DNA of 64,000 nt from Cristatella mucedo (lineage: Eukaryota; Bryozoa; Phylactolaemata; Cristatellidae), in assembly GCA_009760855.2 (NCBI GenBank), contig WPIO01000149.1:62001-126000 (forward strand). Reading direction: 5' to 3'. The notes under the pieces were generated by a model. It worked only from the letters and a program-made list of their open reading frames with translations. It made no database searches and was not told the origin of the DNA. A program made the position numbers and the translations under genes. Shown piece after piece: positions 48,481 through 60,519 of this stretch. Every line of letters begins with the position of its first letter. The first letter of the stretch is position 1.

Positions 48481-49795
48481 CCTCCCGACACCAAGCGCCA
48501 CTAGCGTTTCTTGTCCGTTGCAGAATTCTCTTCCGAAAACCGAAGTTCTTGCAAACGTCCCATACGGAAACCAATACAGCTAAGACGTAATTTAAACTCT
48601 TACCGCTTCGAGCTGACTCCGTTACGTCGGCGGTGGCTTTACATACGCTGGTGGCTCGTTGCCTACTTATTACTTATGACCGTGGGTACTTGCTATCGTT
48701 TTGTAATCGTCGTCAAAATGCTTTCCTGGATTTTACTGCTGTTGCTACGATCTCTACCACGCCGGTGGTAGTAACTACGCATGCGGCTGGTAACGTGCTT
48801 AATAGTCATGATTGTGCGTGCCTATTATAGCTTCATTACCGTCGTTCAAATGGATTCCTAGATTTTATTGCTGTTGATAAGATTCGTGAATTATGCATTA
48901 ACAAAAGAAAAAGCACCCCGGAGTCGACGTGGGGACCGTAAGCTGAGAACCCGCTCATTTGGCGGGAGCTACAAGCTGAGTACCCACTCGTTTGGTATTC
49001 CTAGCATCATCTCAAACCGCTCAGCGCGTTATCCCTCAAGTGTTGCTGTGAATCTCTCTAACTTAGTGGTCGTCAGGTCTGCTATAACTCCGGAGGCCCA
49101 ACTCAACGCTCGCCTCTGTAATCCTCGCTCAGTGTTCAATAAACCCCTATTAATAAGCAAACTTTTTTCTGAAAAAGGCCTCGACCTGCTCACTTTAACC
49201 GAAACTTGGCTAAAATCAATAAACCATCCGACTATTAACGATGCAACCCCGACAGGCTTCTTACTTTCACACCCCAGATCAATCAAAACTGGATGTTTAG
49301 TCACTAGATTTACAGATTACACGCTCGACCTTCAATTTCAAGCGATTTGAAGCCCACTCTAAGCAAACCTTTCAAATCTATGGTTTTCGGTTCAGCCGAC
49401 CATAAGTTACCAGTGGTGGTAGTAGTCTATCGCGCCCCCTCAGGTACCAAGTCCTATTCTATCTCAGATTTCTCTTATCTCATTCCAATCCTGTGTACAA
49501 TAAATCAATCCTTCCTATTTATGGGCGATTTAAACGTTCATTTTGATAACTTATCTGACGCCTTCGGCACCGAATATCGTGCACTGAACGACTAATCGTC
49601 TCTTGTGGCTCATGTGCATGGCCCTAATCACATCACGAGTCAAACGTTCCATTTAATTTTCTCCTAAAACTGCACTCTATCATCCCCAATTATTACCAAA
49701 TCCTGCTTATCTGACCACATGCAGATCTTATTCAGTCTATAACGTGTTTTCCCTCCTCCTCATCTAAAATGATCAGTGAATTGCTTAACCTCAAG

Positions 49796-49979
49796 ACCCT
49801 TGATATCAATCCTAGCTGCTTAAACAGCTTCTTTTTGTATAGCGACAGAAAAGACTTGATGGCTATCACCACCGCTTGCAGTGGCGATAAAGGATCGCCC
49901 ACCACAGGAATCGAACCCACGACCTCAGGACCGAGGTCATGAAAGCAACCGCCTTACCTAGTGTGCCATCACGGCTCAC
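49796..49979 (-). mobile_element. SINE-1 copy c, nested in LINE-A linker
   Basis: It starts CCTAGCTGCTTAAACAGC and ends GCCATCACGGCTCAC. The uninterrupted LINE-A linker is seen in antisense at 34390-34420. The flanks ATCAAT and ACCAAAT are a possible diverged target duplication. Confidence 0.9.
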
Positions 49980-51811
49980 CAAATGCTGTCCGTGTGAGAG
50001 TATCTGCTTCGCCTCTGCTACTCAATCCCCCTTCTGACGTGTCATCATTAGTAGATTGCTACAACACGACACTAGCTGACATGCTCGACGCGTTTGCACC
50101 TCTGACTAAGCTGATAACCCACGGTTTACCGCAAACATTAAACTGGCACCGGTCTACCAAGCGAAAGCTTGAAAAGCATACACAAGATTAGGGCTGACTA
50201 ACCATTGGCAGGAAAACAAGGACTACTGTAACTCGCACTAATCAATCCTAGAGAAGGCTAGGTCTAGATTCTATAAAAAACATTGTTGATTTACAGATGC
50301 ACAATCCAAAAATGATGTCTACGATTAGCCAACTCCTGAACAGCTTCCAAGTTAGCTCCCTACCTAGAGAAACTTGGGATGACCTATCCGATCGCTTCTC
50401 TAGTTTCTTTTTTAATAAGATATAAAAGATCAGGGAGTCCATCCCGAGAGCGGCCGCTATCCCTCTGGAATCATGTCTCTCAATTCCTCGCAGCACTTTA
50501 TTGCTTGCGTTCAAGGAGGCCACTAATAACCTCGTTCTGAAGCTCAAATCCCAATCAAAGAAGACAACTAGTTCTCTGGACCCTATCCCACTGTCCTGCT
50601 TCTACAATGCATAGATCTGCTACTGCCATGCATAATTAAAATCATAATTATGTCATTAGCCCCAGGTTATGTCCCAATACCTTTTTAAAAAAGGCAGTAG
50701 TCGTGCCGCTACTCAAGAAGACAAGACTAGACCAAGAGAACTTGGAAAACTTTCACCCAGTATCCCTTCTAAATTCTCCTTATCAAGGACACTGGAACGA
50801 TTCATTAAAGACCAGCTGAACTCGTGTATTTGAAACTTCAAACTTTGCTAGCCATTGCTACATGTATTGATAACATCCGCTCATGGATGGCAGCAAACTT
50901 TCTTTAACTGAAATGGTATTAAAACCAACTTGCTAGTTATACGTATACCAAGTGTGATTCAGAAACTGCAAAGGTTACCGCTCAAAATCGGTTCTGCCAG
51001 CATATATTCTATTCAATCTGCACGAAATCCAGGTGTCATGCTCCAAAATGACGTTTCATAAGATAACCACACCAGCTCTAAAGTCAAGTGTGCCTGCTTT
51101 CAGCTAGACAACATTGCTAAAAATCAGGCTTGCTTAGACAGTAATACCAAATTTAAACAGGTCCGTGCATTTGCAACATTCTGTTTCGATTTCTGTAATT
51201 CACGGATTGCTAGTCTATCGGCCTGTGCAGTCAGGTGCTTACAGCTTGTGCAAAACTCTGCAGCTTGGCTTGTTTGTCGTGAGTGTCGCAGCTGCCACAT
51301 CTCAACATTTCTCGATGACCTGCACTGGCTCCCAGTCAAGCATTGTATCGACTTCAAATTTTTATACTCACTTGTAAGCCCCTTCATTCTTTCTTCAGCC
51401 AACCGATCAGATCTATTCCACCACCATGCTAATCATCGTACCACTCAATTTTTGGAATCTAATCGTATACCTATACCTCGTACGAACGAACCTCAAATCT
51501 TTTGGAGACCACACCTTTAGTTCGTATTCTCCCAAAGCCTGGAACTCACTTCCGACTTGCTTCACGACATCTCCTTACTTGACTACATTTAAAAAGAAAC
51601 TAAAAATACATCTATTTATGAAGCATTTAGTGGGTCCCTGTAATTTGTCTATGCGCTTACGCGTGCTGACACTGTGCATACTGCCACTAACCATATTTGC
51701 ATGTTGACCCTGTGCATGTCACCCTTTACCATGTCATTCTCGTTGTCATTCAGCACGCTACCACTAACCTTTCAATAGTGCTTCCTTTGCAGTAAATGTA
51801 AAGTGCCTAGA

Positions 51812-51872
51812 TCGACATCATGGACATCATAGACTTCCTAGACATGCTATCGACATCATAGACAGACATGAG
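51812..51872. repeat. GACATCATAGAC minisatellite inside a LINE-A hairpin
   Basis: About four imperfect units sit between GTAAAGTGCCTAG and AATAAGTTCTCTTAGGG. Confidence 0.8.
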
Positions 51873-51934
51873 AATAAGTTCTCTTAGGGAACCATATCAA
51901 ATGCTTTAATATTATTATTATTATTACATAAGTT

Positions 51935-52590
51935 TGCCCATGCTTTTTTGACATCGGTTTCGACTTCTCTAGCTCACGGCTTGCAGGGCTACCGACCTAT
52001 GCAATCAGTCGCTTACAGCTGGTGCATAACTCTGCAGCTACGCTCGTCTGTCGTCAGCTGTTGCCACACTTGCACTGGCTTTTCATTCATGCATTATATC
52101 GAATTTAAGGTTGTGTCACTCACCACTTTTAGGTCGTTTATATCTCTGGCTCAAGCCTACCTATTAAAACTACTCCACAACCTGGCGATGTATTGAAACA
52201 CTTGCTCCTCTTTTGACTCAAATAGTTAAGCTATGCTTTGACCCAAATTCAAATCATTTGGAGACCGTACCTTTAGTTCGCATGCTACCAAAAGCTTGTG
52301 CTAACTCCTGGCTGACGTCACGACATTCCGTGATTTAACAACATTTAAAATCAAGCTTAGAACGCATCAGTTCCTTACGGCGTTTTCTGGTTCCTTGTAA
52401 TCTGTGCTTTTGCGTACACGCCAATGCAGCTCATCTTACCGCTAACCAAATTATGCATCTTGACACGGTGCATGTTACCTCTAAACACATGGTCACGCTT
52501 CCTTTACAGCATATGTAAAGTGTCTGTAAAGACATCATGTTCTCTGAAGGCACTATAAAAAGGCATCATTCTTTTTATTATCGGTTCACT
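51935..52590 (+). mobile_element. LINE-A relative, C-terminus and 3' UTR
   Basis: The stretch matches FxTSVST...LAHGLQGYRPMQ (shifted LDFCNSLLAGLP). It continues to a decayed FGDRTF.SYAT motif and the 3' UTR with GTAAAGTGTCTGTAAAGACA. Confidence 0.7.
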
Positions 52591-52669
52591 GGATGCAGTT
52601 TCCGGGTTCCGCTATTTTAAAAGCCAAAAAACTGTCACATAATTGCAAAAAGACATTTTTCTCGCCGAT

Positions 52670-53440
52670 TAAGAGAAATAAATCTTTTTCTAGGAACTTT
52701 ACGTATGCTGGAATAGAAGCGTGTCAATACAGTTTAGTGATAACTTGAAAAGCTATAGCACGTTTGCAAGCACAAATTACAGTTAACACTGAATTGGAAA
52801 GTGATTTGCATGGAAAATGTGGGTGTGTAGCCTCTTTTTAAACGTTTTCGGGTGTGGGGATGTCGTGAAATCAGTAGGGAATGTGCTTCGGGCCTTGGGA
52901 GCTCAGGAAATAAGGCACGGTCTCCCAGAGGTTAGAGGGGTTAGTTCGAGGCACTGCCCAAAGACTTTAATTAGGAGCACGGTTGTTAAGATGGTTAATT
53001 TGATTAGAAATTATTCCAAAGAGGTACGCCGGAGCAGTTAAATGGACTGACCTTGTCGTAAGTGACAGGATACAAACTGAAGTCGATACACTGCTTAATT
53101 GGAACCCAAGGTCGGTGAGAAGTGGTGTAATGAGGCCGTTGCGTCGTGTGCGACAGTCAAGCAGAGTGCTGTACTTTCTGTAAGCGTCTATTATTCAGGC
53201 AGACAGAGCTGCAAGTAGTATGATACAATACACAAGTCTAGTCAGGGTGTCGTAGTCGTACGAATCAGCTGTGGTGTACTTATCGAAGCAGGCCCAAATA
53301 CTTGCAAAGGTATGTACAAGGAAGTAAAAAAGTAAGCAAGCTCAACTGCAGAGCTGAGGTGGTCATCAAGTGAAAGGTCACTTTGGAACAGCTGACTCAT
53401 ATAGCAACCAGGTGCTACAGGCAATTAATATGGCTAAAAC
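52670..53440 (-). mobile_element. LINE-A relative, old subfamily
   Basis: A hairpin remnant lies at 52680-52720. The minus strand gives a decayed C-terminus and a thumb end (LFQSDLSLDDHLSSAVELAY). It is more diverged than LINE-A proper. Confidence 0.75.
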
Positions 53441-53454
53441 ATTAATAATGAACT

Positions 53455-53565
53455 GAGAATGAGGCGCTGCGAGCTCTTCTGACTCAAATTGCTTAGCTAT
53501 GCCTCGATCGAACCTGAAATATTTTAGAGACAGTGACTTTAATATATGTAGATACATAACGACTT
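53455..53565 (+). mobile_element. short LINE C-terminal fragment
   Basis: CTTCTGACTCAAATTGCTTA, then a decayed NLKYFRDSDF segment, like 41790-41830 and 52210-52270. Confidence 0.5.
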
Positions 53566-54461
53566 ATTGAAATTTTTTAACTAGAATATATACATTAGCC
53601 GGCAGTGCCCTGTCCTGCCGGGGACGTGGGCTACCCTGCCTCCTGGTTCAGGAACAGGGACCGCACGGCTTCCCAGCCGATAATGGCGTCAGAGACGCAG
53701 TGCTACCTCAATACCTTTCTCTCCGCGCGCGGGATGCCGAGATCGGCAAGTGTAGTTCGGTGATGTTGGCTTCTATGCCGCGGATGTTTAGTGTCGCGTT
53801 TGTAGAGGCTAGGTCTGCTCAATGCCCAGTACATTGCCGTTACATATGTTGCTGCTGGGAACTTGTGACCTTAAGGTCAAGGGGGCGTGTAGTTGGGTTA
53901 AATGCTGGCCGGTACTGCTCCTCTGCTAAACCGCTAGTGAACAGCAGTTGGAGCATCATCGAGAGGGACCAGTGCACCGCTGTGGTCTGCCTGCCATGCG
54001 GCGTGGGCACAGGCTGGTAACCCGCTGGTGAACAGATGGTAGATTCACCATCAGGATCGGCCGGTGCGCAACTGCGATCCGCCTCGGCTGAGACATCGGG
54101 GTCGGCCAGAACACAGCCAGAGTCGAAGAGAAGAGACTCGAGCGGGAGAAAGGGGCGAAGGAAGACGTGCGTCCCCCTGCTCCGTGCGTCGCATAATAAA
54201 CTGTTGGTGTTTGTCATCGGCTGGCTCTCTGCTGTGCGAACAGAACTACAGCCAGGAAAGATTCATTGTTTGTGTAAGCTGCCGCTCTGACGCCGAGCAC
54301 GTGCTGGTAGACAAACGACGAAAGGCTGACACCGAGGGGTGGGCTTCAACGTTGGTGTATTTCGTCAACGCTCGAAGCGTTATACCACACAGCCACTCTC
54401 TCCTCAGTCCATTTTCCCACTGCCTCCTCCTCACGCGGCAGAGTCACTGCGACATAACGAC
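53566..54461 (-). repeat. repeat X, copy 3, with 125-codon minus frame
   Basis: 54290-53994 in antisense matches 36120-36375; a conserved segment is CCGATCCTGATG..GAATC.ACCATCTG. 54434-54280 matches 39051-39200. The minus frame 54217-53840 is open for 125 codons (MTNTNSLLCDARSRGTHVFL to DLKVTSSQQQHM). No domain is recognised. The conserved start shared with copy 2 suggests remains of an unknown element's protein. Confidence 0.55.
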
Positions 54462-54466
54462 ATAAG

Positions 54467-54594
54467 AGCCTTTACGGCTACTATCACCGCTTGCAGTGGC
54501 GATAAAGGATCGCCCACCGCAGAAATCGAACCCACGACTTCGGGACCGAGGTCGTGAAAGCGACCGCCTTACCTATTTTGCCATCACGGCTCAC
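54467..54594 (-). mobile_element. SINE-1 copy d
   Basis: An antisense copy with CCGCTTGCAGTGGCGATAAA, the hairpin ACTTCGGGACCGAGGT and the 5' end GCCATCACGGCTCACC. It lacks the last ~40 bp of the 3' end. Confidence 0.88.
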
Positions 54595-54596
54595 CA

Positions 54597-54690
54597 GCCT
54601 ACCTTTCACATCTACTCTTCAACCAGGCCAAGCGTCGTACCACCCGCTTTGCGAATCTAGTCGTTTACCTACAATCGTACGAACCTTGAT
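54597..54690 (+). mobile_element. LINE-A C-terminal fragment
   Basis: AYLSHLLFNQAKRRTTRFAN matches LINE-A (AYLSDILPHQAKHRTTRF). Confidence 0.8.
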
Positions 54691-56030
54691 GGCAATCGAC
54701 GGCAATGGCCTGGCCTCGATTGCAATATTGGTATTACATTAGGTATAACATCGCACTCTAAAAAAGTGTGATCTAATACCCGATGTGTATTTTAGCTTTG
54801 CATAGCCTACGTGCAGTCAATTTGCCACAGATTGCGGAAGATTGGTGTATTGGCATGTGCCATCACCGTTGATTGTAATGCAGTGACAGAGAGCTAGCAT
54901 TAATAATTGCATTTTCTGGGTGCAAAATGGAGTATATACAAACGAGAAATATAAATGGAAGCGTAGCCAACAGCGACCAGTCTATAACGGACCGCAATGA
55001 GATTTTTGTATTTTTACCGGACATTGCCGTCGATTGCCGTGCATTGCCCTCGAATGGATGAAAAAATGCGGTTGCAATTTAAAGACAGCGAATTGTAATA
55101 CACAGGAAATGCTGGATCTTCTCCCACCCGCTTTGTTTGTAATTGTAACAGACAACCATAGATTGCCGTATGGTCTCGAGCAATTGCCGTCGATTTCCAT
55201 GCATTACCCAAGATTGATTCTACAGAGTGGGTTAAAAGTATATGCGTGCGCAGAGAGATGTTACGCGGAATAAGAATCTGAGCTTGGTGCAGCCGATTTC
55301 TCTTCGATTTGCCACAGATTGCGGTATTGGCTCCTGCCATTGCTGTCGATTACCGTGTATTGTGGACAATAAATGTACAAAATAGCTTAAAAGCTCCAAG
55401 ATTTCACTTTAAGCACAAATAAATGTCAATTGGCACTTCGTACTGCCAATTTGTCGTCAACTTGCCACATATTTTAGTGAATTGCTACTTCGAGCCAAGT
55501 TGTTGTCTTAGATTGATATGCATTGCCCGAGATTTTAAGAGCACAACTAGTTAAAAGGATGTGGTTAAATTTAACCAATGTGCATTGTAAAAGGCATTAA
55601 AAATTGGAACAGTGCGAAACCGATTTCGGGGCATTTTGCACCAGATTGCTGTTGATTGCGATATTGGCCCGGATCATTGCTGCCGATTGCAATGCAATGC
55701 TGCCGAATGGTCAAGGCAATTGTAGTGAAACTTTGTGATTACAGAATAACCGAAGATTACTTTGCGGCGGATTGCGGAGTATTAAAGTGGACTTCGGTAT
55801 GAGACCGGGCCGTTGCATCGATTGCAGAGCATTGCATATGAACGCGTGCGCAAAATGGAGCAAGGTTTTGTGGGTGCCCTCTGAATTGAGTATAGTCTGA
55901 TATAAAATGTAAATTAGAGCTTCGCAATGGCGATATGAAGATGATTTTCAGTGGAATACAGTGAACTTGCGGTATTTTCCCTGGTCATTTCTAGCGATTG
56001 CCGCGCATTGACAGAGTGGCAGTTGTTTGC
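54691..56030. repeat. decayed irregular repeat rich in GATTGCCG/CATTGCC words
   Basis: Phrases like TTGCCACAGATTGCGG (54825, 55306, and a variant at 55636) and CATTGCCGTCGATTGCCGTG (55014) recur, with variants at 54690, 55168, 55188, 55340, 55680 and 55985. Spacing is irregular (about 150-480 bp). A related segment (GTGCAAAATGGAG) also recurs at 54927 and 55848. This suggests a very old tandem or dispersed repeat. No coding domain is seen. Confidence 0.6.
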
Positions 56031-56860
56031 CAGCAACCACTTGACGCTCCATTGGCATAGTGGCTCCGCCGATGCGCTCGCCTTTGGCGCTAAGCTACAC
56101 AGTCGGCCTTAACACTAACAGCCCGCTTTCGTCAGAAAACACGGTCCTCCTTCGTTTATCGCATATTAATCAGCTACTAATTCTATCGTGATAAGTGAAA
56201 TTTCAGCGTAGTATGATTCTTTATTTGCAAATTGAATATTATCGTAGAGCGTGGAAAACCTAATGAAGACCCTCTAAAGTCTTTAACGTTATTAAATCAT
56301 TCTGGACGTGAAATAGCATCATTTAGTCACCACTACACTTGTATTACCCAATCTGTTAGACTAAATAAGAGAAAATAAGACATGTTAGACGCTGCAGGTT
56401 ATATTTGAAGAATCGCGATAGAGTGAAGCTTCGAACTGGCGACGGAAGACTGTAACCAGGCAGCTTAATTTTGAGTTTATCAAAACACGCCCGTAGTCAC
56501 GAAGGGCAAGTTTTGAAGGGTTTTCGTTTGGTCAGCAAACTTTTTTCTATCTCGATAACTGCGCTGGGATACGGTGTCCTTTTCCCTTTTGGTCAGCTCA
56601 ATTTTGTTTCAATCTTGATGGCTGCGTTACGATATGGCGTCCTCTTTTCTAGCACTGCAATATTCGGGTGCATAATCGAGTGAATAAGGTAGAGAAGGGT
56701 TCCGCAGCCACAGCCTAAGTAATGGATTCTTTGCTCCAGAATAGACCTGCTGACCTTGGCTGTGCATCGACTTTCACGTCATGCCATTCACTATTAAGAC
56801 CTGCTGTTATCTTGTTCAACTTTATTATTCGCACCGTTTGGGCCCTAAACCTCGTCTGTC
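56031..56860. other. unassigned DNA
   Basis: 56535-56660 has two loosely similar pieces (CTGCGCTGGGATACGGTGTCC and CTGCGTTACGATATGGCGTCC), a small local duplication. Otherwise nothing was recognised. Confidence 0.4.
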
Positions 56861-56862
56861 CT

Positions 56863-56925
56863 GGTCGGTGATCACGTGCACAGTCACCCTAAACTTTAGG
56901 GTGACTGCTCACGTGACCGCCGACC
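56863..56925. repeat. 63-bp inverted repeat with CACGTG boxes
   Basis: Two 30-nt arms (56863-56892, 56896-56925) match at 26 of 30 positions around a 3-nt loop. Each arm holds a CACGTG E-box core and AGTCACCCTAA. Confidence 0.9.
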
Positions 56926-56969
56926 CGCTCTCTGACTCTGATCCTTGTGCTGCCCAACTCTAACAAACC

Positions 56970-57125
56970 AACCACAAGTCATTTCGAAGCCGTGCCTTTA
57001 TTTGCCACGCACCTAAAGCGTGTAACTCTCTACTCGCGACTCACGACGCATATAATCCCATCTGACTTGACGTCATTTGAACTTGAACTCAGGACGCTCT
57101 GGTAAAATACGGCACGAGCTTTTTA
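56970..57125 (+). mobile_element. short LINE C-terminal fragment
   Basis: SFEAVPLFATHLKRVxxSLL, then DLTSFELELRT, decayed from the LINE-A-type GD.AFS..PKAWNSL...DLTTFK motif. Confidence 0.5.
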
Positions 57126-57189
57126 AAAAAGAATCCACCTTTGTCTTTAGAATAATGTCTCTCCATTCTTTTGCAGTAGTGCACTAAGC

Positions 57190-57835
57190 CATAGGCAGTA
57201 CGTGGGGGCAGCGTTGAAGCGCTTTCTACAACGAGCTCAAAACCTAAGCGGCTTTTTGGCGCTCACACGATAGCCGGCAGACCCCAACGTTGAGCAAAAA
57301 CTAGAAAGCGAGAAGCACAGCTGCGTCCGAGGGAAATGCAATCGATGGAATGATAAGCAAGGAGTTGCAGCTCGGGGCGGCTGGAAAAGATGTGTCACAT
57401 TCGACAGAAGGAGAATAGATGCCGTTGCGTAAGAATCGTTGAAGCGAGTTCCACAGTCCAGGACATGCAGACCGAAATCTTTTGTTACCAGCGGCCTTCA
57501 AGTCAAAAAATAAAGCAGTCAATTTATTTACATAGAAGAACTGAGTGCTTTGGAAAGTTAAAACTGGTTCAGCAGTTGAGCTAGATGTGTAGGAGCCCAG
57601 CCACAGTGGGGCCATGTGGGTCAGAATGAGACTACTTCAGTAAGAGTTACACATTGCCAAACTTATGAGATGTTTTTACCAACCTTGCAGCCACATTCCT
57701 CATCGGCGGCAGAAATATGCTGGATTTTTTCAATAGCTGATTCAATCCTGCATTGCAATAGTTCAATCTAATCAGAACGGGGAAGCTAGTAAGATCTTTA
57801 GCCAGTGACCGACCGTGGCAGACTGTTCACCATCT
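57190..57835 (-). mobile_element. LINE-B relative, C-terminal part and 3' UTR
   Basis: The minus frame 57615-57301 contains NKLTALFFDLKAAGNKRFRS, then CPGLWNSLQRFLRNGI. Further upstream comes a decayed LIRLNYCNA motif. It is related to LINE-B but clearly diverged. Confidence 0.8.
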
Positions 57836-58015
57836 TGTACGAGCATTGAAGATGCCGATTAGTGGGCTGAATTGTTCCTACCGACCATGAGTGATTAAAT
57901 TGTACACTTTACTATTAACTAATTAGTGTGCTTCCTTCAAAGCAAATGTTAATTGATAATAAATTAAATGGTGCAGCTCTCTTAGGGGGCAATAAAGTAC
58001 ATTATAATTTGGCTT
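57836..58015 (+). mobile_element. LINE 3' UTR remnant
   Basis: GCTCTCTTAGGGGGCAATAA and TTCCTTCAAAGCAAATGTTA recall the LINE-A 3' end. Confidence 0.45.
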
Positions 58016-59029
58016 ATTTATAAGCGTTTGTGCGTATATGAACGTCAGCTCAGTCATTTTCGACCCAGCCGTAAGTTATACCTCTCTACCACCTTTAGTT
58101 ATATTAGCAGTTTTAGGCAGGCCTTTCCGCGAGAACTATCTATGCACTGGCTAGACCTTAGGCAGTGAGTTTGAATCCTGCTGGCGATAGTGGCTTCGAA
58201 CCCTTTGCTAGCCTAAACTCTGAGCCGACTCGCCTATCGCTGTCCTAGGGTCTCAGTTCGAATACAAGGAGTAGCTGACGAACGACCACATCGGCGCCCA
58301 GGTGTTCGCTAACGCATCTCGGACAGAGAAGCCATTCGGAATAATCACTTTTTCACTCTCGCGACCGTCACCGCGTTGACGTTCTCCGTGAGTGCGAGGC
58401 TTCCGGTGTCACCGGCGGTCAGACCGAGAGCCGGCGGAGAACCGACTAGCCAACAACTGCTATCGCTACTAGCTCCTCCGACCCTAAGTACCGCATTAGC
58501 CAAGAGTGATTCATTATCTGAGAGTGCCCACTGAATGCAACTGTAGAACGCTTCACACACCCTACTGGCTTTGCACAATGGGCTCCATTTTAATCTGAAT
58601 CCGGAACCCGCTTGGTCGCATTCGAGGCAAGAGGCCGTGGGTACACTAAAGCTGGAATGACACTCGTCGGCAACGGCACTGCTGGCTTAAACTGTTCCCC
58701 GATAGTGGAGCAAGTGACGTACTCACGAGCATTGGTAAGATATTAGTAACATTAGTTTTTCTCGTGCTTTTTCTGCGTCTGGGGGCACTGGGTGCACGGT
58801 GCTCTCTGCGGCTATTAGAATGTCATCGTGCAAGCGTGAGGTGCTTTTACGCTCACTTTATGATTTCGTCTTAACGTGCGGAGCTCAAGTCAAGCCAGCC
58901 ACTAGCTCACGGATGGAAACATACATCTGAAGAAGTGGCAGCGGACGCTGTACCTACGCGTGTCAAACGGTAGTGGACGCGAGGAGCTCACGAAAGTCGG
59001 TGCATCAATTCGTCAGATCTTGCTAGCTC
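58016..59029. other. unassigned DNA
   Basis: A weak tRNA-like phrase (GAGTTTGAATCCTGC at about 58167) may be a decayed SINE. No exon was recognised. Confidence 0.35.
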
Positions 59030-60180
59030 AGAATCGTCAGATCTCGTTCCCATCGGAATTTTCAGCTAACCATTCCACGGATGCAGCTTCGCTTCGGATT
59101 TTAAGCGACTTATTCAACGCTACTCACTAGGGTAAGACCTCTCCGCCTGTACTCCTGTAACCTGTCAGCTGTATTCGACGCTATCGATGACCCGACCCCT
59201 AAGACGGAAGTGCCTCTCCACACGCCTTGGCATCACTTCCTTGCAGCCTGCATCGGCGAAATTCGCGCTTGGATAATTACTAGCGTGCCACTTTGTAACA
59301 GGGGCAATACTGACCTTACAGCTGTAGGACAACCTGGTCTTATCCAATAGATAATCTAGGTGCACTATTACAAAACGGCTTACCTTTAGATGAGCGCGTG
59401 TTCTCCATGGTCAAGTTGGCCTACTTTCAGCAAAGACACTTCGTCAAAATCAGGGCCTGCTTAAATTAGTACGAGTACGCTAGCCAAGCTAGTTCCTACA
59501 CTTGTGATATGGCATCTGGATAGCTGCAATTGCGTTAGATCAGGAGTGTGTTCGGGCAATTAGGCTGCAACACGAAGCGGCTCGTCCGATCCGTGAACGT
59601 CGCAGTTGCCACATGCGACACCACTTCTCGCCGACCTACACTGGCTCCTAGTCAAGCAACGCATCGACTTCAAGGTTTTACCCTCACGTTGAGGTCCGTA
59701 CGTTCTTTTGCTCCAGGCCTATCCATCAGATCTACAGCCCCACCAGGCTAAGCTTTGTACCACCTGCTTTTCTTAATCTAATCGTTCAACTATACTTCGT
59801 ACAAATCTCAAACCCTTTGGAGACAATGCCTTTAGTTGGTATGCTCCCAAATTCTGGAACTCACTCCTGACACGTCACGACATCTCCTGAATGTCGTCAC
59901 GTGTTGGGAGTGAGTTACATCATCTCACGAATGTCGGCGTCACGACATCTCCTGAATTTACCGCATTAAAAAAAGTACAAACGCATCAATTTATAACAGC
60001 ATGTAGTGGGCCTCTGTGATTCGTCGTTTATTTCCTTGTCTGTGCTGACACTGCTCATGCTACCACCAACCTCACTTGCATGCTGACCTGGTGCTTGTCA
60101 CCCCTAGCCATTTTATTCTTGCTAAGTGACCATGCTACCATTAACACTTTGATCGTGCTTCCTGCAGCCCAACGTGTGTA
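59030..60180 (+). mobile_element. LINE-A copy, rearranged RT to 3' UTR
   Basis: It starts FPSEFSANHSTDAASLRIL (compare FQSGFRANHSTESALLKVY), then NLSAVFDAIDD. An internal deletion leads to thumb, C-terminus and 3' UTR. It is a dead copy. A small local rearrangement repeats ACGACATCTCCTGAAT in the C-terminal region (59875-59965). Confidence 0.8.
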
Positions 60181-60189
60181 TATATATAT

Positions 60190-60340
60190 AATCCTAGCTG
60201 ATTAAACAGCCTCTTTTTGTATAGCGACAGAAGAGCCTTTACGGCTATCACCACCGCTTGCAGTGGCGATAAAGAATCGCCCACCACAGGAATCGAACCC
60301 ACGACCTCGGGACCGAGGTCGTGAAAGCAACTGCCTTTAT
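60190..60340 (-). mobile_element. SINE-1 copy e, 5'-truncated
   Basis: It starts AATCCTAGCTGATTAAACAG. The hairpin CCACGACCTCGGGACCGAGGTCGTG is perfect over 11 bp (quoted as two arms with a short loop). The tRNA-like head ends at GCAACTGCCTT, short of the usual start. Confidence 0.88.
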
Positions 60341-60344
60341 ATAT

Positions 60345-60482
60345 AATTCATTGTATAGCGCCCCAAGAGAACTTAATCTCTATTCAGGCGCTTCACATAT
60401 GCCTCGGGGCTCAAGCCCACGACCTCAGCCAGACCTTGGTTGGGGTGAGCACCTTAACCGCTGGACCAAACCAGCTCGAATG
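60345..60482 (-). mobile_element. SINE-2 copy c
   Basis: On the minus strand it has A box TGGTCCAGCGGTTAAGG and B-box-like GGGCTTGAGCCCC. The tail GAAGCGCCTGAATAGAGATT, ending GGGGCGCTATAC, reuses the LINE-A terminal hairpin. Confidence 0.85.
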
Positions 60483-60519
60483 TTTTTGCTTATTTCGGTC
60501 AACCAGAACATGTGTCACT

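Larger units (their letters stand above)
48868..51930 (+). mobile_element. LINE-A copy, endonuclease to 3' end, with nested SINE-1
   Basis: The endonuclease is at 49100-49700 (ARLCNPRSVFNKPLLISKLF, LDLLTLTETWLKSINHPTIN, VVVYRAPSGT, FLFMGDLNVHFDNLSDAFG). The linker is split by SINE-1 (49796-49979). The pre-RT region is at 50260-50700 (LHRCIDLLLP-like). The palm with YADD is deleted near 50850. Thumb, C-terminus (LKSFGDHTFSSYSPKAWNSL) and 3' UTR follow. The terminal hairpin is split by a short minisatellite (51812-51872). Many stops make it a pseudogene. Confidence 0.9.

Noticed and set aside
49029-49304. Minus-strand 91-codon frame
   Set aside because: Shadow of the LINE-A endonuclease on the plus strand.
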